Both the position numbers and the translations under genes were made by a program. A stretch of 64,000 nt of DNA. Source: Syntrophus sp963665935. Lineage in GTDB: Bacteria; Desulfobacterota; Syntrophia; Syntrophales; Syntrophaceae. The DNA lies in NCBI GenBank assembly GCA_963665935.1, contig OY762510.1, positions 3,100,001-3,164,000 on the forward strand, read 5' to 3'. The notes beneath the pieces were generated by a model that was not told the DNA's origin, made no database searches, and was given only the letters and a program-made list of their open reading frames with translations. Numbering within the stretch: the first letter of the stretch is position 1; every line of letters begins with the position of its first letter. This document shows positions 43,409 through 51,505 of this stretch, piece after piece.

Positions 43409-44398
43409 TTATTCAATCTTCATCTTCTGCATTTCTTTGTCCGCAATTTGATCAAGGACGTGAGAATAAATCATTGTTGTAGAAAGATGTGCGTGCCCAA
43501 GAATTTCCTTGACGACCTGGATCTGGATTCCTGAATTCAGCATGTAGGTTGCGGCACTGTGTCGGAGATCGTGAAGCTTGGCGTCAACGCTTTGCTCTTT
43601 CGCTAACTCATGAAACCTGTGTGATGTTGTGTCCGGGTGCCATGGAGGGAAAACAGGACCGAGATCTTTTTTAATCGGCTCCAGGGCTTCGATGATTGGT
43701 TGCATCAGCGGTACACGACGGTTGCGCTTCCCCTTAGTTTTTGTCAGCAAGGCAGTCCTGTTTCCCAGATCACAATTCTGCCAAGTCAATCCCAATGCCT
43801 CACGCCTCCTGGCGCCAGTCCACAGCAGGAAAGTTAAATAACGCCCAAAGTCAGGATCATCTTCGTAGGCGGCCGAGATGATTTTTTTGATGTCCTGTGG
43901 AGACAATATTCTTTCGGCAATGTCCTGCTTATCTTCCGGGACCATCTTGATCTTTGGCTTTTTTTCAATAAGACCGTCATCCAGGGCATAGGTGAGGGAA
44001 GCTTTGATATGCCGGAGGTATCCGTTGACGGTTTGTGGCTTTGCGCCACGGGCAAGGCAGATCGATTTGAAATTATCGATTTTGGCTATGGTTAATGTGC
44101 GGATCTGGATGTTACCGAGGGCGTCTTGGAGTAACTTCAGGGAGAGGGCATCTTTCTTCAATGTCCATTTTGATACCCCTGGGCGGTGCTCCTGATAGAA
44201 TTCGGAAAATTCTCCGATGGTCATACGGCGGGTCGTATCGAGTTGAAGCAATCGCCCCCTGAGATATTCCTTTTGAAGTTCCCGGAATATCCCTTGTGCT
44301 GTCTTTTCGTCACCGGTTTTTAGTGATCTTCTCTTTTCCCCGGCAAACTCGACATGATAGATTCCGCCTCGTTTGAACAATCTCATGGGAGTATTCAT
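43409..44398 (-). CDS. Tyrosine-recombinase integrase
   Basis: A 329-residue phage integrase. An N-terminal arm-binding domain (1-60) and SAM-like core-binding domain (about 60-145) precede the catalytic domain. The active-site residues are visible: R197 in 'TGARRREAL', H276 and R279 in 'LHDLRH', H302 in 'LGHAHLSTT' and the nucleophile Y311 in 'YSHV'. It catalyses site-specific recombination between phage and tRNA attachment sites. It overlaps the excisionase gene by four bases. It lies 2.6 kb inside the tRNA-Lys fragment, a typical distance when cargo sits between. Confidence 0.95.
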   Translation of the reverse strand: MNTPMRLFKRGGIYHVEFAGEKRRSLKTGDEKTAQGIFRELQKEYLRGRLLQLDTTRRMTIGEFSEFYQEHRPGVSKWTLKKDALSLKLLQDALGNIQIRTLTIAKIDNFKSICLARGAKPQTVNGYLRHIKASLTYALDDGLIEKKPKIKMVPEDKQDIAERILSPQDIKKIISAAYEDDPDFGRYLTFLLWTGARRREALGLTWQNCDLGNRTALLTKTKGKRNRRVPLMQPIIEALEPIKKDLGPVFPPWHPDTTSHRFHELAKEQSVDAKLHDLRHSAATYMLNSGIQIQVVKEILGHAHLSTTMIYSHVLDQIADKEMQKMKIE

Positions 44399-44649
44399 AA
44401 ACGAACACCCTTCATAATTGCAAGAGCTGTTTTGTGATAGTCCATATGCTGTTCTGATTGACTTTCCCGGAAATCATCAAGGGAAAGGCGGTCAAAAATC
44501 CACTCATGCCGGCCGGAGGAGTCATCCTGAAACCCTTTTATACGGCCTTCTCTTGCCAAGGCAATAAGGCGATGCTTGCCGATTGCCGAATATGTGGCAG
44601 CTTCTTTAAGTGTGAACCATCTTTTTGCCGTGGTAAGCAGTTGTTCCAT
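44395..44649 (-). CDS. Excisionase-like winged-helix protein
   Basis: An 84-residue protein with a MerR/excisionase-type helix-turn-helix, 'WFTLKEAATYSAIGKHRLIALAREGRIKGFQDDSSGRHEWIFDRLSLDDF', where the wing carries the basic residues. Its stop overlaps the integrase start (ATGA), so integration and excision proteins are made together from the leftward transcript. Directionality control of the integrase is the expected role. The C-terminal tail of about 25 residues is not conserved in pattern. Confidence 0.8.
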   Translation of the reverse strand: MEQLLTTAKRWFTLKEAATYSAIGKHRLIALAREGRIKGFQDDSSGRHEWIFDRLSLDDFRESQSEQHMDYHKTALAIMKGVRL

Positions 44650-44658
44650 TGGGCTTCT

Positions 44659-44895
44659 TTACATGATGATCTTACTATCTTGAGCTGTCTCTTCAGGTCT
44701 AATTGGCATCATTTTCCCACAATCGGCGCATATGAATCCCAATGGTTGGATCATTGATTCCGTTCTTCCTGAGGGACTATAGACAGGCGGGACTTCTTTC
44801 AGAGAAACTGCCTGAACGAACATAGTCCCGCCACAGGGACAGGTTCGTTGCTTCAGGTCATTTATGGGGATGTTCAATTTGAGTTGGGCGGGCAT
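44659..44895 (-). CDS. Small zinc-ribbon-like phage protein
   Basis: A 78-residue protein with two cysteine pairs, 'RTCPCGG' near residue 18 and 'FICADCGK' near 55, which could form a zinc ribbon. GAAAGGAAGGTAAAGGAT precedes the ATG. It is nine bp upstream of the excisionase gene on the same strand. No enzymatic motif; probably a small phage regulatory or accessory protein. Confidence 0.65.
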   Translation of the reverse strand: MPAQLKLNIPINDLKQRTCPCGGTMFVQAVSLKEVPPVYSPSGRTESMIQPLGFICADCGKMMPIRPEETAQDSKIIM

Positions 44896-44941
44896 ATCCT
44901 TTACCTTCCTTTCTCATCATCTCTCAGTGGAGTGTTGTAGA

Positions 44942-46699
44942 TTACAGCCCCGATTCCACGATAAATTTTGAAACCGGGCTCTCATAAACTCGGTCCCCTT
45001 TCTGCGTAACTTCTGGACGCACCGCGAGTATGAGCTGATTCTGCGCCCTGGTCCAGGCCACATAAGCAAGCCGCCTTTCCGCCTCGATCTCTCCGTTTGC
45101 AATGGCCTGCTTTGACGGAAGGATTCCTTGGTTGCACCCGAATACGATCACAACCGGCCATTCCAACCCCTTGGCGGCGTGACAGGTCAGCAAGGTTATG
45201 CCTTCCTTTTCTTCTTTGATCTCGTCTTGGACATCGTACGTGGACAGCCAAGAGAGGTAGTCGGAGATGCTTCCGTTGTGTCCATCGGTCCATGCTTTGA
45301 TGAAAGCGACTGATTCAGGGGATATTTCTGGAAAGATGGAATTAAGGTCATCAACAGTATTCGAAAGATCGAATCCAGGATCTCTTAAAAAGAATCCGAG
45401 AAGATCACGTCCTGAGCCATACGTGAGACTCACCCATACATCAAAATGACTCTTGCCTTCCTCTGCGGCCTTGACGCGGATCGACGAGTATTCTTCCCGG
45501 GTAATCCCGATAATTTCCTTGATGAGTAAAAGACTGAAATTGTCATATGGATTTACGATCAGCTTCAAGAAAGCATGGAAGCGCCTGAAAGGTTCGCTGT
45601 TCGTCAGTGCTGTGGTTTTCCCAATGTAGTTGTGAGGAATTTCCGCCTCTGTCATGAGGCGGTCAACCTTCTGCAGAAGGGAATGAGTGTGGGCGAGGAC
45701 TGCAACAGGGCCTATTCCTTCTGCCGCCACACAATCGCCTATCTTCATGAGATCGACAATAAATGCACTATCACAATCCCTTTGAACGATAACCCTTGAG
45801 GCGCATATTTCTTCACGTGTCGCCGTCATCGTCTTCGTGATCCTATCCTGGTTATGCTCAATGAGGTTGTTCGCAGCCGTCACAATCTCCGGCATACTTC
45901 TGTAATTCGCTTCCAGCCGGTAAATATCGAATTCTGATTGATGTTCGACAAGGTACTCAGGGACGGCGCCACGAAAGCTGTAGATCGACTGATCAATATC
46001 ACCCACTACGTACAGTGATGCGCCAAAAGAGAAGCATATTCCGTTGACAATGGCCCATTGCAGGGCATCCAGATCTTGAACTTCGTCCACGAGAACATGC
46101 CGGACGTGGAGGTATTTCGCCAGTGTCGGGATAAGATCTTGCACCCCGATCAGTAAACCTCCATAGGTCATGCTGTTATTCTCTCGGCAGCGGCTGTTGA
46201 AGGCCAAAAACAGGTCACGCAGAGGATCTTCAACAAATGGTGTTTGGCCTTGCTGATAATATCTGGCAAACATGGCGTCGATGTCCTTCTTCGGCACCTT
46301 CCATGTCTTCCCTTTGAGGATTCCCATATCCTGGGCGACATCCTTCAGGAGAAAATCTTCTTCGAATTGGCTGTAAACCGTTACCGACTCGGATTTAAGC
46401 CCAATAACATCACCGAAGCGGTTGATCATCGACAGGGCCAAGGCGTGCATTGTGCCCATTGTGACGTGGTATGCTTTACTGCCGATCCTTTCGATAAGGC
46501 GCTCCCGGATCTCGCCCGCTGCTTTTCTCGTAAAGGTAAAGACCATAACCTCGAACGGAGAGACTTTGCATTCCTCGATCAGGTAGGCGATGCGTTCAAT
46601 CAAAACTCTCGTTTTCCCACTGCCTGCCCCGGCTAGGACAAGGGCTCGTTTTGAATCAGTGTGGACGGCTTCTGTCTGTTGATCGTCAAGATTAATCAT
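44942..46699 (-). CDS. UvrD/Rep-type superfamily 1 DNA helicase
   Basis: A 585-residue helicase. Walker A is 'LVLAGAGSGKTRVLIERIAYL' near the start, motif Ia/Ib 'VFTFTRKAAGEIRERL', motif II 'VLVDEVQDLDALQW', motif III 'GDIDQSIYSFRGA', motif IV 'EANYRSMPEIV', motif V 'LLTCHAAKGLEWPVVIV' and motif VI 'RRLAYVAWTRAQNQLIL'. It unwinds DNA 3' to 5' in repair and replication. The ATG at 46699 overlaps the upstream gene stop (ATGA), so translation is coupled; a reading from 46747 would overlap more. It is about 60-130 residues shorter than host UvrD. Together with the split SMC-like ATPase it makes a recombination or defence module. Confidence 0.92.
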   Translation of the reverse strand: MINLDDQQTEAVHTDSKRALVLAGAGSGKTRVLIERIAYLIEECKVSPFEVMVFTFTRKAAGEIRERLIERIGSKAYHVTMGTMHALALSMINRFGDVIGLKSESVTVYSQFEEDFLLKDVAQDMGILKGKTWKVPKKDIDAMFARYYQQGQTPFVEDPLRDLFLAFNSRCRENNSMTYGGLLIGVQDLIPTLAKYLHVRHVLVDEVQDLDALQWAIVNGICFSFGASLYVVGDIDQSIYSFRGAVPEYLVEHQSEFDIYRLEANYRSMPEIVTAANNLIEHNQDRITKTMTATREEICASRVIVQRDCDSAFIVDLMKIGDCVAAEGIGPVAVLAHTHSLLQKVDRLMTEAEIPHNYIGKTTALTNSEPFRRFHAFLKLIVNPYDNFSLLLIKEIIGITREEYSSIRVKAAEEGKSHFDVWVSLTYGSGRDLLGFFLRDPGFDLSNTVDDLNSIFPEISPESVAFIKAWTDGHNGSISDYLSWLSTYDVQDEIKEEKEGITLLTCHAAKGLEWPVVIVFGCNQGILPSKQAIANGEIEAERRLAYVAWTRAQNQLILAVRPEVTQKGDRVYESPVSKFIVESGL

Positions 46700-47244
46700 A
46701 ACAGCACCGTATTCCAATTCTCCGGAACCTCTTCCGGTGCATGGCAACTTGAAACGATAACCTGAATATTTGCGGCTTCATATTTCCGGAGGGCATCCGT
46801 CAAATGGGGGCCATCTATTTCCGCCGCTTCGACCGCGAGGATCGATCCCCCAAGGGCCTTGCAAAGCGCAGGGTCAAACGCCGCTTGCTCGCCACCGGAC
46901 AGACCGGAATAAGGAACCTTTGCCGTCTTGGTGAACCATCCGATGAACAACGAACCATCATCCTTGATTTCAACTATTGCCGATCCCGACGGCAACACAT
47001 CATTCATTCGTCTGGCCATAGAAGACGTAACGGTCGCCATGGCCTGGTTCTTCTCTTCGTTCATCCCTTTCAACTTGTCCTTCTCATTTTCCAGTTCAAA
47101 ATGAACCTTACTTACCTCTGCCCGAAGTTTTTCCGTTTCTTCGTTCAGCCCCTTGGCTTTTATGAAGATGTCTCTTTTTTCATTGAGGTCAATCAGGGAT
47201 GCCTCAAGGCCATTGATCATATCTTTGAGGATTGCCGTATCCAT
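46696..47244 (-). CDS. C-terminal half of a split SMC/RecN-like ATPase
   Basis: A 182-residue protein. Residues 1-75 form a coiled coil (heptads rich in Lys, Glu, Leu). After it come 'YSGLSGGEQAAFDPALCKALGG', the ABC-ATPase signature motif, and 'ILAVEAAEIDGPHLTDALRKY', a Walker-B/D-loop-like segment. The Walker A half is missing and is encoded by the gene immediately upstream (47244-48233), whose stop touches this start. Together they would form one SMC-like head with a coiled-coil arm. The Walker-B acidic residues look atypical (Glu-Ala-Ala-Glu). Coupled with the helicase gene downstream by ATGA. Confidence 0.72.
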   Translation of the reverse strand: MDTAILKDMINGLEASLIDLNEKRDIFIKAKGLNEETEKLRAEVSKVHFELENEKDKLKGMNEEKNQAMATVTSSMARRMNDVLPSGSAIVEIKDDGSLFIGWFTKTAKVPYSGLSGGEQAAFDPALCKALGGSILAVEAAEIDGPHLTDALRKYEAANIQVIVSSCHAPEEVPENWNTVLL

Positions 47245-48233
47245 TACGCTGCAGCCTCCTTCCTATATTTTTTCAATTCCCTCATGGCTACCAACCGGGC
47301 GGTGCAGGCGGCGCACCCGGACTTGTTAAGGGCATCGAGAATGGCCTGAATGGAAGCCGTTGCTCTTGTCTCCATAATTTCCGTTACTGTTTTTCCCATC
47401 GGGGATTCCATTGAGAAAAACTCCTTGTCGTTAAGGCTTGGGCGAGTACTCACTGGTTCCACTATTGCTTGAACTGGAGTGATGGCTGCAGGGGGAGCCT
47501 GTTCCTGTTTTTGAAGATTCAATTCAGCCTGCTTTGCTGCCTTTTCCTTTTCCTCTGCAGCAGCCTTAATCTTCGCTTCTTCAATCTCTGAATCTTTCAG
47601 GTCTTGCCGGGCCTTCGCAAGTTTATCCTCGGTTTCCTTAATTTGAGCTTGGACATCGGCAAGTGTTCCAATAGGCAACTGCATATTTGCCCTTGCTGTT
47701 GTAAGACGAGCAGCCGCACCTTCCAGTTCCTTTGCTCTGGCTGTCAAAGAATTGATCTTGGCCTTTTTCTCCTCGATATCCATGACGATCTTGCTGAGAT
47801 CCGATTCCGGTGGATACAGATCCATGAACACATCGATCTTTTTAGCATCAGACAGCGCCATGAACGCATTGATGTCGATAGCGACCGGAGCACCGGCCAT
47901 ACCGAGAGCCTTGGAAAATTCTGTCTCCCTTACCCCCTTTCCGTTTACCTTGAAGCCCTGGGAAACTTTGTTGTCCTTTCGTACAAATCCCCGTTCAAAC
48001 AACTGGTCATCGATTTTGACGCCAACAACAAGCTTGTCCGAGCTGCCGTAGCTGTCCAGGATGTCGGCATTCTGTTTCCCGCCTCCAGGAATGTAGCCAA
48101 GTAACGCCAGAATCAGCGCCTGCGATCTGGCACTTTTGCCTGACCCATTGGGACCGAGAAAAAGAGTGTGGGAACCCAAATCCTGGATGAAGCTCAAACC
48201 CTTCAGGTCTTTTGCTATAATTTGAGTAATCAC
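47244..48233 (-). CDS. N-terminal half of a split SMC/RecN-like ATPase
   Basis: A 329-residue protein. 'TLFLGPNGSGKSARSQALILALLGYIPG' near residue 23 is a Walker A motif of the AAA/SMC type. 'FALSDAKKIDVFMDLYPPESDLSKIV' follows, then a long coiled coil rich in Lys, Glu and Ala (about 150-250). Two cysteines occur near the C-terminus ('KSGCAACTARL'), similar to the zinc hook of Rad50-like arms. The GTG at 48233 is preferred because AAGGGGGATACC precedes it and the domain begins there; the longer ATG reading runs into the upstream gene. The partner with the signature motif is the next gene, so the ATPase is split in two. Confidence 0.7.
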   Translation of the reverse strand: MITQIIAKDLKGLSFIQDLGSHTLFLGPNGSGKSARSQALILALLGYIPGGGKQNADILDSYGSSDKLVVGVKIDDQLFERGFVRKDNKVSQGFKVNGKGVRETEFSKALGMAGAPVAIDINAFMALSDAKKIDVFMDLYPPESDLSKIVMDIEEKKAKINSLTARAKELEGAAARLTTARANMQLPIGTLADVQAQIKETEDKLAKARQDLKDSEIEEAKIKAAAEEKEKAAKQAELNLQKQEQAPPAAITPVQAIVEPVSTRPSLNDKEFFSMESPMGKTVTEIMETRATASIQAILDALNKSGCAACTARLVAMRELKKYRKEAAA

Positions 48234-48243
48234 GGTATCCCCC

Positions 48244-49449
48244 TTACTCGACCATCTTGCAGACTTCGCTGTAAATGCGGTGTGCTGTCTGCACATCAAG
48301 ATCTGCGTCCGGTTCTACATCGAGGGCATGGCAGGCGGCATTGTATTCATCAGGAAATATTTCCCGGGTGGTCGCCAAATTAAGGAGGATTTTTCTGGAT
48401 TCCCCCTCGTCAAGGCAGAGTGGCGGATCATCCTTCCCAGGGTTACCAGGAACATCGATAATCTGATCTTCCGGGTCCATTTCCGAAGCAAGCACGGCTG
48501 CGGATTCCTCATCATCAGTAACCCGCTCTGCTCCAGTCTGCATTTCGATCTGAGAGAATTCTGATCGGTCACCGGAAATCAGCTTTCCTACCTTGGCCTG
48601 GAGAGCCGCATACTGCGTAGCATCCCATTTGACGATATTTCCGTTCGTCGGGCGCCAGGAAATAACCGGTATCGTCCATTGTGGGCCAGGGGCCTTCTGA
48701 ATTCCGGAAAGGTGTTTCAGGGAGTTTCTCTTTGCGAAGGTTTGGGCGAAGTCTATGGACTTCTTTTCGCGGTTGATGATCGACGCCAGCCACTTCAGCG
48801 CCTCTTCATGGGTGGTGTTCATCCAAAGGTTTGTGGCTTCATCGAATGGATACTTTGCCCAGGTTCCTTCTTTTTCCGGGGTCATTTCTGAAGGAAGAAG
48901 TGTGAATGCCTGGGGAAACTGTTTTGCTTTACCGAGAAGATCAATCATACGATAAGAGGGCGTGTCATAAATCGTTGTCCAGTCCGATACCATGGGAATT
49001 CCCTTTGACGAAAACCGGAATGCGACGGCACGGGCATAGATCATCAGAATGCGGTTATTCCTTTCGTCCCGGATTACAGCCGGGTTGGATTGCCATTTCC
49101 CATCAACAAGAACCTCTGAAGGGAAAATCACGCAAGCGCCAGCCGCTTCCTGCCATACTTCATAGCCCTGGGCACTGACGACATGTCCCCCGCCGGGAAC
49201 CGGTTGAATAAGAGTACCGGCCTTATCCGAAAGGGTAAGTGCCTGCTTGAATGCCCTGATTTCGCCGGTTGTATCCCTGAGAGCAAAAGCCTCATCAGTG
49301 GCCAGGGCAATAACGTCTTTTTTGATCAGGGCTGAGAATAATTCGGCCTCTTTGGGGAATTGGCTTTTTATTTTTTCTATAGCCGCCTGGGGGGTTATAA
49401 GGAGGGCTGGAACGTTTGCCGTTTCTGCGGCGGTTTGTTTCTTTTCCAT
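48244..49449 (-). CDS. Phage protein of unknown function, recombination-module neighbour
   Basis: A 401-residue soluble protein with no family I can name. Visible elements are a helical start, a central part with aromatic-rich blocks ('SDWTTIYDTPSYRMIDLLGKAKQFPQAF'), and an acidic C-terminal third ('DDEESAAVLASEMDPEDQIIDVPGNPG') ending in a compact segment 'YNAACHALDVEPDADLDVQTAHRIYSEVCKMVE'. It is the first gene before the split ATPase and helicase (11-bp gap), so a single-strand annealing, nuclease or loader role is possible but unproven. The distribution of conserved motifs does not identify a RecT or Beta protein. Confidence 0.6.
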   Translation of the reverse strand: MEKKQTAAETANVPALLITPQAAIEKIKSQFPKEAELFSALIKKDVIALATDEAFALRDTTGEIRAFKQALTLSDKAGTLIQPVPGGGHVVSAQGYEVWQEAAGACVIFPSEVLVDGKWQSNPAVIRDERNNRILMIYARAVAFRFSSKGIPMVSDWTTIYDTPSYRMIDLLGKAKQFPQAFTLLPSEMTPEKEGTWAKYPFDEATNLWMNTTHEEALKWLASIINREKKSIDFAQTFAKRNSLKHLSGIQKAPGPQWTIPVISWRPTNGNIVKWDATQYAALQAKVGKLISGDRSEFSQIEMQTGAERVTDDEESAAVLASEMDPEDQIIDVPGNPGKDDPPLCLDEGESRKILLNLATTREIFPDEYNAACHALDVEPDADLDVQTAHRIYSEVCKMVE

Positions 49450-49601
49450 GATATTGAGCCTTTCTTTATGAAGAGCATAGATTGATGAAGCGTCCCTTTA
49501 TCTCTTTTTAAGGAGGAGGCAGGGGCACGCCTTCTGACCAAGTTAACGCCTTAACAACTTCATAAAAAAGGAGGTTTGAAGAGTCGTGATGCCAAAGTGT
49601 C

Positions 49602-49760
49602 TTATCCCTTCATAATTGCCCGGAACATGGCCATTAAAATCAACCACGCTACAAACAATCCAAACGCCACCTCAAGACCGATCTTGCTCCACTTGTCACA
49701 GCACTTTTCGGCAAATGACGTGATTTGTTCGGCGATTTCGATCTTGATCACGTTTTTCAT
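49602..49760 (-). CDS. Single-helix small membrane protein
   Basis: A 52-residue protein starting at ATG 49758-49760 and ending TAA at 49602-49604. An amphipathic Lys/Glu-rich half is followed by one membrane helix, 'LEVAFGLFVAWLILMAMF', and a short basic tail. GGAGGTATAG precedes the ATG. It lies between two other small phage genes on the same strand. The layout resembles small phage membrane proteins; no known family. Confidence 0.55.
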   Translation of the reverse strand: MKNVIKIEIAEQITSFAEKCCDKWSKIGLEVAFGLFVAWLILMAMFRAIMKG

Positions 49761-49762
49761 TT

Positions 49763-50035
49763 CTATACCTCCGCCAACCCAGCCATAATCCTATTGACCT
49801 CGGTTGCGAGATTGATTGGTCTTTCATCTTTTACCGCTTCCCTGTGTTCGTCAGCCCATACCTCGGCGATTGCCTCAGGGGATCGGCAATACCACTGATC
49901 CCAGTAAGCGCAGTTTGTTCCTTCCACCGGGACGGCGAATTCGCATGGATCATCAACTGCGTCGATGCAGTCACACATGGCTGTATGGATCGTCTGAAAA
50001 CCAACTGCATGGCTACTCAAATAACACTTGCTCAT
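49763..50035 (-). CDS. Cysteine-rich small phage protein
   Basis: A 90-residue protein with five cysteines ('YLSSHAV..CDCIDAVDDPCEF..NCAYWDQWYC') in its first 55 residues. The second half is helical ('EAIAEVWADEHREAVKDERPINLATEVNRIMAGLAEV'). GGTGAAGAA precedes the ATG. The tRNA-like element lies only 18 bp to the right on the same strand. No family recognised. Confidence 0.5.
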   Translation of the reverse strand: MSKCYLSSHAVGFQTIHTAMCDCIDAVDDPCEFAVPVEGTNCAYWDQWYCRSPEAIAEVWADEHREAVKDERPINLATEVNRIMAGLAEV

Positions 50036-50053
50036 TTCTTCACCTTGTCTGTC

Positions 50054-50114
50054 TGGTGGCCGCGGCGGGAATCGAACCCGCGTGGATATCGCCCTACCTT
50101 TGGGTCACACGGCC
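50054..50114 (-). tRNA. tRNA-like element lacking a D-arm
   Basis: On the minus strand the 61-nt stretch has a 7-bp acceptor stem (GGCCGTG with CGCGGCC, one G-U), a perfect T-arm GCGGGTTCGATTCCCGC and an encoded ACCA end. Only 26 nt separate the acceptor and T-arm, too few for both D- and anticodon arms. The best anticodon-like stem is only CCC/GGG around a 7-nt loop without U33. It is more likely a degenerate or mimic tRNA, or a fused fragment, than a decoding tRNA. Confidence 0.5.
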
Positions 50115-50184
50115 ATTTAAAAAGACTATCCTGCTTCCCGATCTGCGTGTTATTGACCGTCTTTCGCGGTCCAGGTTCCACATG

Positions 50185-50670
50185 TTATGTCTGGAAATTT
50201 GTCACCGCGAACTCGTTGTGATATTTGCGAGCTGCATCATCATATGCTTTCGCTGCCTCAATTTTTTCGTTGAACACACCGATATGAATTTGTTTCCCAT
50301 TAACCGTTATCGCAGCGCGCCACTTATTTGATCTCTTTGACCAACAGACACCACGATAACCGCTTGTATTTCTAATTGTAATCTTACTGTTAATAGCATT
50401 TTCTGATAAGGTCACGATTCTCAGGTTCTTTTTTTGATTATCGCAGCCGTTTCTATTTATATGATCAACAACGGTTCTATCTTTCGATCTGAGATTCAAT
50501 ACATCCCTATGCATTCTAACGGTATGGCGCTTTCCATTCTCTCGTATGACTCGCACGGCATAAATGATGTTGTGATCAATCTGTGTGTGCCACTTGAATT
50601 TATGAAGCCTTTCAAAATCCTCATCGTCTACAAGAGCCTTCATCCCCTTTCCAATTGATATTTCTTTCAT
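50185..50670 (-). CDS. HNH endonuclease with AP2 DNA-binding domain
   Basis: A 161-residue homing-type nuclease. The HNH part contains 'MHRDVLNLRSKDRTVVDHINRNGCDNQKKNLRIVT' with the metal-binding His-Asn pattern. The AP2-like part is 'SGYRGVCWSKRSNKWRAAITVNGKQIHIGVFN..EAAKAYDDAARKYH'. These enzymes cut DNA and help their genes spread between phages. GGAGAGAGGATC precedes the ATG at 50670. Short sequences on both sides of the gene resemble each other (about 21 of 28 bases), which may mark its insertion. Confidence 0.85.
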   Translation of the reverse strand: MKEISIGKGMKALVDDEDFERLHKFKWHTQIDHNIIYAVRVIRENGKRHTVRMHRDVLNLRSKDRTVVDHINRNGCDNQKKNLRIVTLSENAINSKITIRNTSGYRGVCWSKRSNKWRAAITVNGKQIHIGVFNEKIEAAKAYDDAARKYHNEFAVTNFQT

Positions 50671-50897
50671 GATCCTCTCTCCAAACTTTTTCACTCCGAT
50701 AAACCTGTTAGAGACAGCATTTCGTTGTCCAGGTTCCGTATTCCGCCGATGTCCATATTTGTTTCCTCTCTGGCTCTCAGCACTTGGGAAACGGACTGTC
50801 GTGCGGCTCAGATATCGGTTTTATTCTCCCGACGGAGCCCAGGTCATAGCCGGTAGGCTACTGGGGTGGCCGGGTTGTTTAATGCTTCGATGGGGAG

Positions 50898-50926
50898 ATA
50901 ATACACAACTATAGTAGCGATGTCAA
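50898..50926 (-). promoter_or_regulatory. Strong leftward sigma-70 promoter with operator
   Basis: On the minus strand TTGACA (50926-50921) is followed by a 17-bp spacer and TATTAT (50903-50898), a near-consensus promoter. The spacer and -10 region contain CTACTATAGTTGTGT, almost identical to the sequence in the Cro/repressor control region at 53643-53663. ACTATAGT in it is a perfect palindrome. It would drive the leftward operon toward the nuclease, helicase and integrase genes. Confidence 0.8.
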
Positions 50927-50993
50927 CAATGAAAGTCAACTTAAGTAGTGTTTAAAGACAAAAAATAAAACCACATGATTGTGGCCTCGGTGG

Positions 50994-51019
50994 GAAAAAG
51001 AAAACCGCCCGTGGGCGGT
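50994..51019 (-). terminator. Intrinsic terminator of the 51-52.5 kb leftward operon
   Basis: ACCGCCC (51004-51010) and GGGCGGT (51013-51019) form a 7-bp GC-rich stem with a 2-nt loop; on the minus strand it is followed by a T-rich tract (TTTTCTTTTT). It lies 31 bp after the stop of the last gene of that operon and insulates it from the promoter at 50926. Confidence 0.85.
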
Positions 51020-51049
51020 ATAAAAGAAAAAATAATTTTTAAATTTTAT

Positions 51050-51493
51050 TTATAAGACTTCAATTATTTTTTCTTTCACTTCAAGAGGATCATCAGGGGA
51101 AAAAGACGCAATTTTCTCTCTTGATTTATTATATAAGTCAAATGTCAAAAAATATTTTCCCGGCTTATCAAAAACAATATTAGGATGGACCAAAAAAATA
51201 CTCATGGATTTGGGTTTTTTTTCGTCCGGAATGTTTAACAGTCCTGCACCAAGTTCAAATTCTTTATCGTCAAATTTCATTAGGAGTTTAAATTCTTTTA
51301 ACATTCTAATATCTTCATTTTTTTCAAATCCAAGTTTGATATAAAATCCAATCCTCATGATTTTGGGCCAGCTATCTTTTTTATCTGGCGTAACAAAAAA
51401 TTCTATCGATCTTTCGTAAATCCCCATCAACGAAAATTTATTGCCAGTTTCATTGCGAATGTCATCACAAACAATTAATTGGTTTAGTTTCAT
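51050..51493 (-). CDS. DUF6941-like protein of unknown function
   Basis: A 147-residue protein starting 'MKLNQLIVCDDIRNETGNKFSLMGIYERSIEFFV', which resembles the DUF6941 family of small proteins in phages and bacteria. A beta-strand-rich body with 'KPGKYFLTFDLYN' follows. It is the last gene of the leftward operon that contains the HTH/zinc-finger protein and its partner, and is closed by a terminator. Function unknown. Confidence 0.6.
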   Translation of the reverse strand: MKLNQLIVCDDIRNETGNKFSLMGIYERSIEFFVTPDKKDSWPKIMRIGFYIKLGFEKNEDIRMLKEFKLLMKFDDKEFELGAGLLNIPDEKKPKSMSIFLVHPNIVFDKPGKYFLTFDLYNKSREKIASFSPDDPLEVKEKIIEVL

Positions 51494-51505
51494 CTTTTAT
51501 CCTTC

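Larger units (their letters stand above)
50695..51049. other. Gene-free region holding promoter and terminator
   Basis: This 355-bp stretch contains the leftward promoter and the terminator listed separately. A possible 21-codon reading frame (ATG near 50754, minus strand, preceded by AGAGGAAACAAAT) is too short to assert. Nothing else recognised. Confidence 0.5.

Noticed and set aside
50690..50754. 21-codon minus-strand peptide before the HNH gene
   Set aside because: It has a fair ribosome-binding site but is too short and has no comparison to support it.
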